Shown piece by piece: positions 1 through 10,460 of a stretch of DNA of 64,000 nucleotides. A model generated the notes under the pieces. It did not search any database, was not told where the DNA came from, and was given only the letters and a program-made list of their open reading frames with translations. Each line of letters opens with the position of its first letter. Position 1 is the stretch's first letter. Position numbers and translations under genes: made by a program. The DNA comes from Streptomyces sp. Root1304 (GTDB taxonomy: Bacteria; Actinomycetota; Actinomycetes; Streptomycetales; Streptomycetaceae), in the NCBI RefSeq assembly GCF_001426405.1, contig NZ_LMEP01000001.1, forward strand, positions 249,241 to 313,240, written 5' to 3'.

Positions 1-1050
1 CGGGGCGTGCGCGCCGAGCACGGGGTGCCGCTGCCGGTGGACTTCTTCGCCGCGTACGGCGACTGGTTCGCCCGGCGGGCCGTGCCCGCGCTCGACGAGC
101 GGCTGATCGCCTCGGTCACGCCGACCGCCGACGGCTTCGCGCTGCTCACCGAGGACGGCGAACCGCTCCGCGCCCGGACGGTGGCGCTCGCCGTCGGCGT
201 CCTGCCCTTCATGGAGGTGCCCGGACCGCTGCGCGGCCTGGACCGGCGGTACGTCACCCACTCCAGCCACCACGGCGCGCTGGACCGCTTCGCGGGGCAG
301 GACGTCACGGTCGTCGGCGCGGGCCAGGCGGCCCTGGAGACGGCCGCGCTCCTCGTGGAGCGCGGCGCGGGCGCGGTCAGGATCGTCGCCCGCGCGGACC
401 GGCTGAACTGGAACACCCTGCCCCCGGCGCTCGACCGCGGCCTCTGGCCCTCGCTGCGCGCCCCGCACACGGGGCTCGGCTGCGGCTGGCGGAACAGGCT
501 CTACGCCGACACCCCGGGCGTCTTCCGGCGTCTGCCCGCCGCCACCCGCGAGCGGATCTTCGGCTCGGCGCTCGGCCCGGCCGGTGCCTGGTGGCTCCGT
601 GAGCGCTTCGCTGCGGTCGGGGACGTACGCCTCGGGCAGCGGATCACCGCGGCGGCCGTGACCGGGGACGAGCGGCTGCGGCTCGATGTGTCCGGCCCTG
701 GCGGCACGACCGTCCTGGAGACCGACCACGTCGTCGCGGCCACCGGTTTCGTCCCGGGCCTGGACCGGGCGAAGGTGCTCTCCCCGACGCTGCGCGGGGC
801 GCTGCGGACCGTCGGCGCGGGCGGGGCCCCGGAGGTCGGCGCGCTCTTCGAGTCCTCGTGGCCCGGCCTCTTCCTCGCCGGACTGCTCACCGCCCCGTCG
901 TACGGGCCCTCGATGCGGTTCGTCCTCGGCGCCGAGTACACGGCGGGGCGGCTGGTGCGCGGGGTGCGGCAGCGGCTGCGCGCGGGGGCCCGGAGCGGCG
1001 GCGCGCCGGGCCGGCCGCGTACGGGCGGGAAGGCGCCGGTCCCGGCATGA
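1..1050 (+). CDS. FAD/NAD(P)-binding oxidoreductase, 5' truncated by the window
   Basis: The reading frame is open from the first base, so the true start lies upstream. The N-terminal FAD-binding glycine motif expected in this family is missing and probably lies outside the window. An internal NAD(P)-binding Rossmann motif (VVGAGQAALETA, near residue 101 counted from the GTG at 7) and a late ATGF motif (near residue 245) are typical of flavin monooxygenase or N-hydroxylase type enzymes. The substrate cannot be read from the sequence. The C-terminus is basic and Gly/Pro rich. A strong bidirectional hairpin follows the stop and separates it from the convergent chaplin gene. Confidence 0.75.
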   Translation, partial: RGVRAEHGVPLPVDFFAAYGDWFARRAVPALDERLIASVTPTADGFALLTEDGEPLRARTVALAVGVLPFMEVPGPLRGLDRRYVTHSSHHGALDRFAGQDVTVVGAGQAALETAALLVERGAGAVRIVARADRLNWNTLPPALDRGLWPSLRAPHTGLGCGWRNRLYADTPGVFRRLPAATRERIFGSALGPAGAWWLRERFAAVGDVRLGQRITAAAVTGDERLRLDVSGPGGTTVLETDHVVAATGFVPGLDRAKVLSPTLRGALRTVGAGGAPEVGALFESSWPGLFLAGLLTAPSYGPSMRFVLGAEYTAGRLVRGVRQRLRAGARSGGAPGRPRTGGKAPVPA

Positions 1051-1054
1051 CGGA

Positions 1055-1094
1055 GGGCCGGCCCCGGAGAGCGGGTGCTCTCCGGGGCCGGCCC
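1055..1094. terminator. Bidirectional terminator hairpin
   Basis: A perfect 18-bp stem (1055-1072 with 1077-1094) closes on a GGGT loop. It lies between the convergent oxidoreductase and chaplin stops, so it can serve both strands. Confidence 0.85.
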
Positions 1095-1118
1095 CCGAGC
1101 CTGCGTGTCGCTGAGGAC

Positions 1119-1352
1119 TCAGGCGTTGATGCAGGTGTTGCCGAAGGTCGGGTTGAGCAGGCCGATGACGTTGATGCTGTTGCCGCAGGCGTTGACCGGG
1201 ATGTGGATCGGGACCTGGACGACGTTGCCCGAGAGGACGCCCGGCGAACCGACCGCGACACCCTCCGCGCCCGCGTCGGCGAAGGCGGGGGTCGCCGCAC
1301 CCATGGCCATGATGATTCCGGCGACGACGGCAGCAGCCTTCTTACAGTTCAT
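1119..1352 (-). CDS. Short chaplin (ChpD-H type), 77 aa
   Basis: Chaplins are secreted hydrophobic amyloid-forming proteins that coat aerial hyphae and spores. This one has a Sec signal peptide ending near ATPAFA (about residue 25) and then one chaplin domain with the canonical GNVVQVPIHIPVNACGNS core, GLLNPTFGNTC and two Cys residues. That makes it a two-cysteine short chaplin rather than a ChpE-like Cys-less one. ATG at 1352 was chosen because MNCKKAA begins a normal signal peptide; a GAAAGGA lies about 12 nt upstream. It is co-oriented with the adjacent rodlin but separated from it by a terminator, so it is probably transcribed on its own. Confidence 0.93.
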   Translation of the reverse strand: MNCKKAAAVVAGIIMAMGAATPAFADAGAEGVAVGSPGVLSGNVVQVPIHIPVNACGNSINVIGLLNPTFGNTCINA

Positions 1353-1470
1353 TTTCGTCTGCATCCTTTCGGTGGCGGAACACTTTTCACGGAACACAAC
1401 GAACATCCCGCGCAAAGGAAACCGGAAGAACGTCGAAGTCTGCTCATTCACTCCGTTGCGCGTACGAAAA

Positions 1471-1506
1471 GGGCCGGAAGAGAACACGGAGGTTCTCTTC
1501 CGGCCC
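1471..1506 (-). terminator. Rho-independent-like terminator of rodlin 1
   Basis: A 15-bp perfect stem (1471-1485 with 1492-1506) has a 6-nt loop. On the minus strand it is followed by TTTT. It lies 18 nt past the rodlin stop. Confidence 0.85.
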
Positions 1507-1523
1507 AGTGTCCGCGACGCGGA

Positions 1524-1937
1524 TCAGCCGTTGTAGGCACCGTTGCCGGAGAGCACCGGGATGTCCTCGACGAGGTGCGACAGCGGCTCGTCCCCCTTGG
1601 CCTGGGTGGAGTTCTCGGCGCACTGCTGGTTCTGCGGGGAGGAGAGGACGTTGATGTCCTGGACCGCGACCGGGACGAGGACGCCGACGACCGAGCCGAC
1701 GTTGCCCTTGACCGGGGCGCCGAGGCACAGCTTGTTCAGCGAGCCCTGGACGGCCGAGAACTGGGGGCTCATGTCACCCGCGGTCGTCGAGTTGCCGAAC
1801 GCCGTGTGCGCGCCGTTGCCGCTGAGCGAGGTCGTGCCGCCGTCGTCGGCGATGGCGAGCGCCGGGGAGGCCGCCGCAGCAGAAGCGCCGACAACAGAGG
1901 CCGTAACAGCCGCAGCCGCCATAATCTTCTTGATCAC
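1524..1937 (-). CDS. Rodlin 1, 137 aa
   Basis: Rodlins organise chaplin fibrils into the rodlet layer of aerial hyphae. The protein has an N-terminal signal peptide ([11 protein letters not shown]... cleaved after SPALA, about residue 29). The mature part carries rodlin signatures: [45 protein letters not shown] and a terminal PVLSGNG. Length fits the family. GTG at 1937 was selected because rodlins begin (M/V)IKK and AGGAACGGA precedes it; any longer frame upstream lacks signal-peptide logic. It is divergent from rodlin 2 across 218 bp. A CAGTTGATC element at 1985-1993 is shared with the other rodlins. Confidence 0.95.
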   Translation of the reverse strand: MIKKIMAAAAVTASVVGASAAAASPALAIADDGGTTSLSGNGAHTAFGNSTTAGDMSPQFSAVQGSLNKLCLGAPVKGNVGSVVGVLVPVAVQDINVLSSPQNQQCAENSTQAKGDEPLSHLVEDIPVLSGNGAYNG

Positions 1938-1984
1938 GGTGATTCCGTTCCTGTTCCCACCAATCGACCTGATTGATGCGACGG

Positions 1985-1993
1985 GATCAACTG
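1985..1993 (-). promoter_or_regulatory. Rodlin-associated motif, copy 1
   Basis: Reading toward rodlin 1 the sequence is CAGTTGATC, about 48 nt before the GTG. The same 9-mer occurs in the same orientation upstream of rodlins 2 and 3. Confidence 0.5.
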
Positions 1994-2104
1994 CGGGGAC
2001 GGGCTTTGGTTCCGGCTCTTCACCCGTTCGACTGGGACCGCGTTTCGCGCTGCCATGTGCGCTCCGCCAAGAGGGTGACACAGCGGAACCCTTGCGTCCG
2101 GGGC

Positions 2105-2115
2105 CAGTTGATCAG
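2105..2115 (+). promoter_or_regulatory. Rodlin-associated motif, copy 2
   Basis: CAGTTGATCAG lies 40 nt upstream of the rodlin 2 GTG. It is identical over 11 nt to the copy before rodlin 3. TTGATC could be a -35 element, but I see no convincing -10 at the right spacing. Confidence 0.5.
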
Positions 2116-2155
2116 GTCGCTCCCTGCACGGAGCCGGTTCTAGAAGGGAACTCCC

Positions 2156-2566
2156 GTGATCAAGAAGGTTATGGCCACCGCGGCCGCAGCCGTCTCCATC
2201 GTCGGCGCCACCGCCGCCGTGGCCTCCCCGGCGCTCGCCATCAGCAACGACGGCGGCACCACCTCGCTCAGCGGCAACGGCGCGCACCAGGAGTACGGCA
2301 ACTCCGCGACGTACGGCAACATGAGCCCGCAGTTCGCGCTGGTCCAGGGCTCGCTGAACAAGCCGTGCATCGGCCTGCCGGCCAAGCTCAACGCCGGTTC
2401 GCTCATCGGTGCCATCCCGATCAGCGTCCAGGACATCAACGTGCTGTCCTCCCCGCAGAACCAGCAGTGCACCGAGAACTCCACCCAGGCGAAGGGCGAC
2501 GAGGCCCTGTCGCACATCCTGGACGACATCCCGGTCCTGTCGGGCAACGGCGTCGGCAACAACTGA
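2156..2566 (+). CDS. Rodlin 2, 136 aa
   Basis: Second rodlin, divergent from rodlin 1. It has a signal peptide ending at SPALA, then [52 protein letters not shown] and a C-terminal PVLSGNG. The GTG start at 2156 follows GAAGGGAACTCCC, a good ribosome-binding site. The mature region is nearly the same as rodlin 3 and a little further from rodlin 1, which suggests local duplication. A GC-rich terminator follows. The protein is secreted and should act in rodlet formation with chaplins. Confidence 0.95.
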   Translation: MIKKVMATAAAAVSIVGATAAVASPALAISNDGGTTSLSGNGAHQEYGNSATYGNMSPQFALVQGSLNKPCIGLPAKLNAGSLIGAIPISVQDINVLSSPQNQQCTENSTQAKGDEALSHILDDIPVLSGNGVGNN

Positions 2567-2619
2567 CGTTCCACCGCCTTCCGGCGTCCGCGCCCCGCGC
2601 GCGACGACGCCACACGTCA

Positions 2620-2643
2620 GGGGCCGCCCTCCGGGGCGGCCCC
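2620..2643 (+). terminator. Terminator after rodlin 2
   Basis: A 10-bp stem, GGGGCCGCCC (2620-2629) with GGGCGGCCCC (2634-2643), is followed by TTT. Confidence 0.75.
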
Positions 2644-2671
2644 TTTCGCCGTGTCGCCTACAGCCGGACCG

Positions 2672-2878
2672 CTACCAGGTCGGCCAGACCGGCGTCGCCA
2701 TCAGGCGTTCCCATTCCCGGTCCGGCATCCCCGGCACCGTCCGCCCCGACTGGACCCATTGGGTCACCAGTGCCGAATACACCGGGAACGGTGTGCGGTC
2801 GGCCGGGGGCGGGTCACTCACATATCGGCTCTTCGGAATGAAGGCCATCCGTTCCCATTTTCCGGGATCCGGCGCCAT
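2672..2878 (-). CDS. Small protein of unknown function, 68 aa
   Basis: I do not recognise a named family. The residues are rich in Pro, Trp, Tyr and Met (MAPDPGKWERMAF..., ...LMATPVWPTW), unlike the Arg/Ala/Gly-rich spurious frames of this GC-rich DNA. The ATG at 2878 has a near-perfect GAAGGAG site 5 nt upstream. There is no signal peptide or membrane segment. It converges on rodlin 2 and shares its upstream region with the LCP gene. It is probably a real cytoplasmic protein; the function cannot be inferred. Confidence 0.7.
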   Translation of the reverse strand: MAPDPGKWERMAFIPKSRYVSDPPPADRTPFPVYSALVTQWVQSGRTVPGMPDREWERLMATPVWPTW

Positions 2879-2996
2879 CTTCGCTCCTTCCGCTGCGATT
2901 CCCGCATCATTACACAGGCGCCGCAGGAGAGTGATTCGTCCTGTTCATGTCGCGTCGTGTACCTGTGTGCGATCACGCTCGAAATAGCGTGCGGAC

Positions 2997-4037
2997 ATGA
3001 AATTCCCGCGTGTACGGCGGGCCCGGCGTCCGCTGCTCGTCCCGGCGGCGCTGACGGCGATGGCCGCTCTCGCCCCCGGAGCCCTCGCCGCCGCCCCCAC
3101 CGATCTCCCCGCCCCGGAACACGGGCTGAACCTCCTCGTGGTCGGGATCGACAGCCGCAAGGGCGTCACCGAACAGGAGAAGGAGCGCTACCGGCTCGGC
3201 GGGAAGGAGTGCGACTGCACCGACGTGATGATGCTGGTGCACGTCTCGGCCGCGAACGACCGGGTCGACGTGGTGAGCCTGCCGCGCGACTCGCTCACCA
3301 CCTTCCCCGACGGGCACCGCGACCGGCGTACCGGCGAGCTGCACTCCGCCCATCCCGCGAAGATCAACAACGCCTGGGCGGAGGGGGGTTCCGCGTTCGC
3401 CGTGGAGACCGTGGAGTCGATGACCGGGCTCCCCGTCCACCGGTACCTGGAGATCGACTTCCGCCGCTTCATGGACACCGTCGACCACGTCGACGGCGGC
3501 GTGCCCGTCTGTACGGAGAAACCGCTCAAGGACCCGGTCACCGGCATCGACCTGGCTCCCGGCACCAAGCGCGTGCACGGTGGCGAGGCCCTCCAGTACG
3601 TGCGGTCGCGGCGGGCCGACGGCCAGATGGACTTCGGCCGGATCCAGAAGCAGCAGAAGTTCGTGGTGAACACCCTGGAGCGGCTCCGCGACGGCGTCCT
3701 GGACGACCCCGGCCGGCTGAAGGCCCTCGCCGCGACCCTGCGCGGGACCGGCGCGGCCGAGCGGGGCGTCTCGACGGCGGAACTCCTCGCGCTCGCCGGG
3801 CGGCTGCGGGACCTGACCCCGGACCGTACGGAGTTCGCGACGGTACCCGTACGGGGCTTCAACGCCGACATCGAGGGCGTCGGATCCACCCTCGCCTGGG
3901 ACGAGGAAGGGGCGGCCGAGGTCTTCGGACGACTGCGCGAGGACCGGCCGCTGCCGCCCTCCGACGCCGTCGCCCCCAGCACGATCGCGGTGGGCACCTA
4001 CCGGCCCGCACCCGGGGCTTCGCTCATCTGCCCGTAG
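2997..4037 (+). CDS. LytR-CpsA-Psr (LCP) family protein, 346 aa
   Basis: LCP proteins transfer polyprenyl-phosphate-linked glycopolymers (teichoic acid, capsule or arabinogalactan type) to peptidoglycan outside the membrane. The sequence has a basic N-terminus with a hydrophobic segment (to about residue 32), then GLNLLVVGIDSR, DVMMLVHV, VSLPRDS, KINNAWAEGG and LQYVRSRRADGQMDFGRIQKQQ, the conserved phosphate- and lipid-binding core. The second half has no recognised domain. There is no Shine-Dalgarno site; TAGCGT at 2985-2990, 6 nt before ATG, suggests a leaderless message. Its place between rodlins 2 and 3 suggests a role in the aerial-hypha wall, which is inference. Confidence 0.9.
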   Translation: MKFPRVRRARRPLLVPAALTAMAALAPGALAAAPTDLPAPEHGLNLLVVGIDSRKGVTEQEKERYRLGGKECDCTDVMMLVHVSAANDRVDVVSLPRDSLTTFPDGHRDRRTGELHSAHPAKINNAWAEGGSAFAVETVESMTGLPVHRYLEIDFRRFMDTVDHVDGGVPVCTEKPLKDPVTGIDLAPGTKRVHGGEALQYVRSRRADGQMDFGRIQKQQKFVVNTLERLRDGVLDDPGRLKALAATLRGTGAAERGVSTAELLALAGRLRDLTPDRTEFATVPVRGFNADIEGVGSTLAWDEEGAAEVFGRLREDRPLPPSDAVAPSTIAVGTYRPAPGASLICP

Positions 4038-4076
4038 TCCGTCCGGTGGACTTCGCGGAACCTCCGGGCCGCCGAC

Positions 4077-4087
4077 CAGTTGATCAG
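4077..4087 (+). promoter_or_regulatory. Rodlin-associated motif, copy 3
   Basis: CAGTTGATCAG lies 44 nt upstream of the rodlin 3 ATG and is identical to the rodlin 2 copy. Its occurrence only 40 nt after the LCP stop implies rodlin 3 has its own promoter. Confidence 0.5.
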
Positions 4088-4131
4088 CGCGGCTCGGCAC
4101 TCAGCGAGCCACAACCCGAAAGGCCTGAACA

Positions 4132-4539
4132 ATGAAGAAGCTGTTGGCTACGGCTGCTGTGGCTGCGTCGGTCCTCGGCGCGACGGCGGCGGGTGCCGGA
4201 CAGGCGCTCGCGATCGCGGACGACGGTGGCACCACCTCGCTCAGCGGCAACGGTGCCCACCAGGAGTTCGGCAACTCCGCCACCCACGGCGACATGAGCC
4301 CGCAGTTCGCGCTCGTCCAGGGCTCCCTGAACAAGCCGTGCGTCGGTCTGCCGGCCAAGGTCAACGCCGGTTCGCTCATCGGGCTCATCCCGATCGCGGT
4401 CCAGGACGTCAACGTGCTGTCCTCCCCGCAGAACCAGCAGTGCACCGAGAACTCCACCCAGGCCAAGGGTGACGAGCCGCTGTCGCACATCCTCAGCGAC
4501 ATCCCGGTGCTCTCGGGCAACGGCGCCGGCAACAGCTGA
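4132..4539 (+). CDS. Rodlin 3, 135 aa
   Basis: Third rodlin. It starts [16 protein letters not shown], has a predicted signal peptide to about AGQALA, then the rodlin core [37 protein letters not shown] and final [11 protein letters not shown]. It is closest to rodlin 2 by eye. ATG at 4132 is preceded by AAAGGCCTGAACA, a modest site. A strong terminator follows directly. A third rodlin beside an rdlAB-like divergent pair is unusual compared with the two rodlins I know from S. coelicolor. Confidence 0.95.
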   Translation: MKKLLATAAVAASVLGATAAGAGQALAIADDGGTTSLSGNGAHQEFGNSATHGDMSPQFALVQGSLNKPCVGLPAKVNAGSLIGLIPIAVQDVNVLSSPQNQQCTENSTQAKGDEPLSHILSDIPVLSGNGAGNS

Positions 4540-4560
4540 GCGACGACGCCCGGCCGGGTG

Positions 4561-4598
4561 CGGCCCCGCGGTCCCTCCTCGGAGGGACCGCGGGGCCG
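4561..4598. terminator. Bidirectional terminator between rodlin 3 and DUF255 gene
   Basis: A perfect stem of about 17 bp (4561-4577 with 4582-4598) has a CTCG tetraloop and is followed on the plus strand by CCCTTT. It lies between convergent stops. Confidence 0.85.
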
Positions 4599-4618
4599 TC
4601 CCCTTTCCGGCGCCGCCC

Positions 4619-6640
<2,022 letters not shown>

Positions 6641-6786
6641 GGGGACCATCCTGCCGCAGGGGTCTTCTCGTTTCTCCGCTCCCTCGCGCCGACGCGCGCC
6701 GCGCAGCACACTGGGGCCGACACGGTTCCGGGCCCGACGCGCCCTCAGGGACCGGGAGGGTCGGGCACGCGCGGAGGGGGACGCAC

Positions 6787-9700
6787 ATGCGGGACGGTCA
6801 CCGGGTCGAGGCCGAGCGGTTGTTGGCGCGGTTGGTGGAGGAGGAGGTACGGGCCTCCGGCGGACGCGCCGACGCGGACGCGCTGCTCGCGCGGGGCCGG
6901 GACGCGCTGGACGTGATGGCGTCGGGTGCGGCGGAGGAGTACGGGGCGTACGCGCGGGCGGTGGAGGCCGCCGGGGTGGGCGTGGGGCGGCAGGTGCCGT
7001 TCGGGGGTGGTGGGGGTGCCCTTGTCGTCGGGGTCGCCGCCGTTGCAGCTGTCGGGGCCGATCTGGCGTTCGGTGCCACGGCGGGGACCGCGTTCGGTGC
7101 GGGGGCCGTGGTGGCCGTGGCCGGTGCGGCGGCGACCGTGCTGCGGGCCACCGGGCACCGTGCCGCCGGTGCGGACACCGCGGTCGCGGCGGCTCGGGCC
7201 CGGTGGCTGGACGCCGTCGAGGCCCGGGGGGTACGGCCCTTCCTTGAGCGGGAGCGGGCGGATCTCGCCGGGGAGAGCGGTGGCGGGCGTCCCATGGCCG
7301 CCCCCGTCGGCGCGGTGCCCCCCCTCGCGCCCGAGCGGCTGCGTGGTGGCGACCGGAGCGCGGCCGCCCGGCGGCGTACCGTCCTGGAGCGGTCCTTCGG
7401 TCATCTGCCCGACTCCGGCGGGGAGTTCGCCGGGCGGCGGGACGAGCTGGCCCGGATCACCCGGTGGGTGCAGGCCGGGCGGGCCGCGCCGGTCACCCGG
7501 CCGACCGTGGTGCTGCTGCACGGCGAGCCCGGCGCCGGGCGCACCGCGCTCGCCGTACGGTCCGCCCACGCGCTGCGCGACCAGTTCCGCGGGGCCTGCG
7601 TGGTGGACCTGCGGGGCGGTGCGGCCGGCGAGCGGCCCGTGACGACCCGGGAGGCGCTGCTGCACCTGTTGAACCGGCTCGGCGCCCCGCGCGACCGGCT
7701 GCTCTTCCGCGAGGGCGCCACCGCTGAGCAACAGGTGCGGCGGCTCACGGAGTTGTACCGGCGGCAGCTGAGCGGGGTGCCCGTCGTGCTGATCCTCGAC
7801 GACGCCGCCGACGCCGCCCAGGTGCGGGCCCTGCTGCCGGAGCGGTCCGAGAGCCTGGTCCTCGTGACCTGCCGGGAGCCGCTGGACCTCGGCGAGGACG
7901 TACCGGCCGACGTGCACGCGCTGCCGGTGGCCGCGCTCGACGCGGCGGGCGCCGAGGAGCTGCTGCACGCCACGGCCGGCGGGCCCGACGCCGGCCCGTA
8001 CGACGCCGAGGCCTTCGAGCGGATACGGGAGCTGTGCGGCGGCCTGCCGCTGGCGCTGCGGGTCGCGGGCTCGTTGCTCGGGCCCCGCCCCATGGACGAG
8101 CTCGCGGGTCTTCTCGCCCGCCCCGGCTGGGGCCCCGACCCTGTCGAACGCGCCCTGTCCGTACGGTACTTCTTCTTCGACGAGGACGCCCGGCAGCTGC
8201 TCCGGCGGCTCGCGCTGGCCGGGCGGGCCTCGCTGGGCGTCGCGGCGGCCGCCGCGCTGCTCGGCGGGAGCGAGGCGGAGGCGGGGCGGCTACTGAGGGA
8301 GCTGTCCGGGGCCGGGCTGCTCGACCGTGTGCGCGGCTCCCGCTACCGGCTGCACGACGCGGTACGGGGCTTCGCCGCCGTCCGGCTCCTCGACGAGGAG
8401 GACGCGGCCGAGATCGCGGCGGCGCAGGAGCGGCTCGTACGGAACCACGCCGAGCTCGCCGACGCGGTGATCCGGATGGTCGACGGCAAGATGTCGACCC
8501 GCGCGGACCGGTTCGACGGGCACGGCTTCGGCTCCCTGGAGGCGGCGCTCGGCTGGCTCGACGAGGAGTCCAGCTTCATCACCGCGGCCCTGCGGCACGC
8601 GGAGGGCGTCGACCAGGAGACCGTCCTCGGTCTGCTCAGCGCGCTCTGCGACTACTGCCTGCTGCGCGGCGACCTCTACCGGCTGGGTGAGATCAACGAG
8701 CTGGCCGAGTCCGTCGGGCAGGGGCTGCTGACGCGCTCGGTGCGGTGGCGTACCGGTATCGCGGCCCGGCAGCTCGGCGAGCTCGACAAGGCCCACAAGA
8801 CGCTGACCTCGGTCGTCTCCCTCTACCAGGAGGCCCACCAGGACGCGGGGGCCGCGCTCGCGCTCTGCTCGCTCGGGATCACCCTGCACCACCAGGGGCG
8901 GCTCACGGAGGCCGCGACGCGGCTGCGGGAGGCGCTCGCGCTCCAGGAGCCGGAGTCGCTGGCCGCCGACCGGGGCTGGACGCTGCACGCGCTGGCCGCC
9001 GTGGAACGCGACCGGGGCGGTCTCGCCGAGGCGACGGCGCTGCTCGACCGGTCGCTCGCCCTGCACCGGGAGCACGAGTCGCTGCACGGCGAGGCGTGGG
9101 CGCACTTCCAGCGCGGGCAGGTGCTGCTGGTACGGGGCGACACGGCGGGCGCGGGAAGTGCGCTGCGGCACGCGCTGGAGACGTACGGGCGCGTCCGCGA
9201 CGGGCGCGGCGAGGCCTGGGCGCTGACCCAGCTGGCGCGGGCTCGGCTCGCCGCCGGGGAGGCGGAGCCCGCGGTGGAGGAGCTGCGCGGGGCGCTCGCC
9301 CGGCACCGGGAGCAGGAGGACGCGCGCGGGGAGGCGTGGACGCTGTACTACCTGGGGCAGGCCCTGGAGGAGCGGGGCGACCGGGACGAGGCGGTGCGGG
9401 AGCTGGGGCGGGCGCGGGCGATGTTCTCGCGGATGCGGGATCTGTACGGGCTCGCCTGCGCCCGGCACCATCTGGGCCGGGTCAGCCGGGACCAGCAGGC
9501 GGCGCGGGCGGGCAATCTGCGGAACTCGGGCTTCGCCCGGCAGCTGCTGGTGGACGCGCGGGCGGACTTCCACCGGATCGGGGTGGTCCACGGCGAGGCC
9601 TGGACCTGTCTGGAGCTGGCGATCGTCGAGGCGGGCAACGGCCGGGTGCCGCAGGCGCTGGGGCTGTGCGACGAGGCGCGGGCGCTGTTCGACGGGTGCG

Positions 9701-10011
9701 GTGATCCCCGGGGGGCCGGCTGGGCCCGCTTCCTGCGGTGCACGCTGCTTCCGCACGCGGTGCCGGGCAGCCCGGAGCCGGGGACGGCGACGGCCCGGGA
9801 GGAACTCGGCGCACTGGTCGCGGCCCGGCATCCGGCCCGTGACCCCCGCCTGGACGACTGCGCCGAGGCGTACGGGGTGGTCCTGGACCGGGGGGTGCTC
9901 CCGTCGACGCCCTGGCAGGCCTGGGACCTGGGCCTGGTGCCGTACCGGCAGGCACGGGAGGTGCTGGGGGCGGACGGGGCCGGCGGGGTTGCGGCGGCTC
10001 CGGCGGGGTGA
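6787..10011 (+). CDS. NB-ARC-type ATPase with tetratricopeptide repeats, 1074 aa
   Basis: Residues about 1-65 are a soluble helical region. Residues 75-125 hold two very hydrophobic Ala/Gly/Val stretches that may be membrane helices. A STAND/NB-ARC ATPase follows: Walker [14 protein letters not shown] (about 243), Walker [11 protein letters not shown] (about 333), and [16 protein letters not shown] (about 415), typical of AfsR/GutR-like NB-ARC modules. A winged-helix-like segment precedes a long TPR array (about 650-930: [33 protein letters not shown] and others). No SARP DNA-binding or enzymatic effector is visible. ATG follows GGAGGGGG. It is probably a signal-responsive scaffold; ligand and partner are unknown. 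Confidence 0.85.
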   Translation: MRDGHRVEAERLLARLVEEEVRASGGRADADALLARGRDALDVMASGAAEEYGAYARAVEAAGVGVGRQVPFGGGGGALVVGVAAVAAVGADLAFGATAGTAFGAGAVVAVAGAAATVLRATGHRAAGADTAVAAARARWLDAVEARGVRPFLERERADLAGESGGGRPMAAPVGAVPPLAPERLRGGDRSAAARRRTVLERSFGHLPDSGGEFAGRRDELARITRWVQAGRAAPVTRPTVVLLHGEPGAGRTALAVRSAHALRDQFRGACVVDLRGGAAGERPVTTREALLHLLNRLGAPRDRLLFREGATAEQQVRRLTELYRRQLSGVPVVLILDDAADAAQVRALLPERSESLVLVTCREPLDLGEDVPADVHALPVAALDAAGAEELLHATAGGPDAGPYDAEAFERIRELCGGLPLALRVAGSLLGPRPMDELAGLLARPGWGPDPVERALSVRYFFFDEDARQLLRRLALAGRASLGVAAAAALLGGSEAEAGRLLRELSGAGLLDRVRGSRYRLHDAVRGFAAVRLLDEEDAAEIAAAQERLVRNHAELADAVIRMVDGKMSTRADRFDGHGFGSLEAALGWLDEESSFITAALRHAEGVDQETVLGLLSALCDYCLLRGDLYRLGEINELAESVGQGLLTRSVRWRTGIAARQLGELDKAHKTLTSVVSLYQEAHQDAGAALALCSLGITLHHQGRLTEAATRLREALALQEPESLAADRGWTLHALAAVERDRGGLAEATALLDRSLALHREHESLHGEAWAHFQRGQVLLVRGDTAGAGSALRHALETYGRVRDGRGEAWALTQLARARLAAGEAEPAVEELRGALARHREQEDARGEAWTLYYLGQALEERGDRDEAVRELGRARAMFSRMRDLYGLACARHHLGRVSRDQQAARAGNLRNSGFARQLLVDARADFHRIGVVHGEAWTCLELAIVEAGNGRVPQALGLCDEARALFDGCGDPRGAGWARFLRCTLLPHAVPGSPEPGTATAREELGALVAARHPARDPRLDDCAEAYGVVLDRGVLPSTPWQAWDLGLVPYRQAREVLGADGAGGVAAAPAG

Positions 10012-10050
10012 CGGCGGCTCCGGCGGGGTGACGGCGGCTCCGGCGGGGTG
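9991..10050 (+). repeat. Three 20-bp tandem repeats across the stop codon
   Basis: Three copies of a 20-bp unit (CGGCGGCTCCGGCGGGGTGA in register) run 9991-10010, 10011-10030 and 10031-10050; copies two and three are identical and the first differs by one base. Each carries a TGA, and the first TGA ends the NB-ARC/TPR gene. Confidence 0.9.
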
Positions 10051-10177
10051 ACGGCGGCGGCGCCCACGGGGTGACGGCCGGGCGCGCGGACGTCACCGGC
10101 CGACGATCCGGTCCCGTGGCTCCCGGGACCGGCCCGGCGGCGCCGTCCACCCTCCCGGACCCGCCCGCACACGCGAC

Positions 10178-10217
10178 CGCCCCCGTCCCGTACCGGCGAG
10201 GTACGAAGACGGGGGCG
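10178..10217 (-). terminator. Terminator downstream of the mca-linked membrane protein
   Basis: CGCCCCCGTC (10178-10187) pairs with GACGGGGGCG (10208-10217). Inside it CGTACC (10189-10194) pairs with GGTACG (10200-10205). Confidence 0.7.
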
Positions 10218-10223
10218 TCGTGG

Positions 10224-10460
10224 CTACTTGCCCGAGGCTGCCGGGGTCGCCGGCGTGTCCGTGCCGGGGGCCGTCGGGTCCGGGGCCTCCTCGAAGGAGA
10301 CCTTGCCCATGTGGCGGTTCATCGACTTCATCAGCATCCAGACCGCGACGGCCAGGACGGCGAAGACGACGAACCCGAGGACGCCGGGCGTCACCTTGTT
10401 CTTGTCCAGCTCTTCGGCGGCGAAGGGGACCAGCTGGGTCAGTGCCAGATGTGCGCTCAT
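10224..10460 (-). CDS. Small single-pass membrane protein, 78 aa
   Basis: A short soluble N-terminus (MSAHLALTQLVPFAAEEL) leads into one transmembrane helix (about residues 27-46, VLGFVVFAVLAVAVWMLMKS) and a Pro/Thr/Ala-rich cytoplasmic tail. It abuts mca with no gap (mca stops at 10461, this ATG is 10460), so it is very likely translated from the mca message. It occurs beside mca in streptomycetes as far as I recall. No function is known to me. Confidence 0.85.
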   Translation of the reverse strand: MSAHLALTQLVPFAAEELDKNKVTPGVLGFVVFAVLAVAVWMLMKSMNRHMGKVSFEEAPDPTAPGTDTPATPAASGK

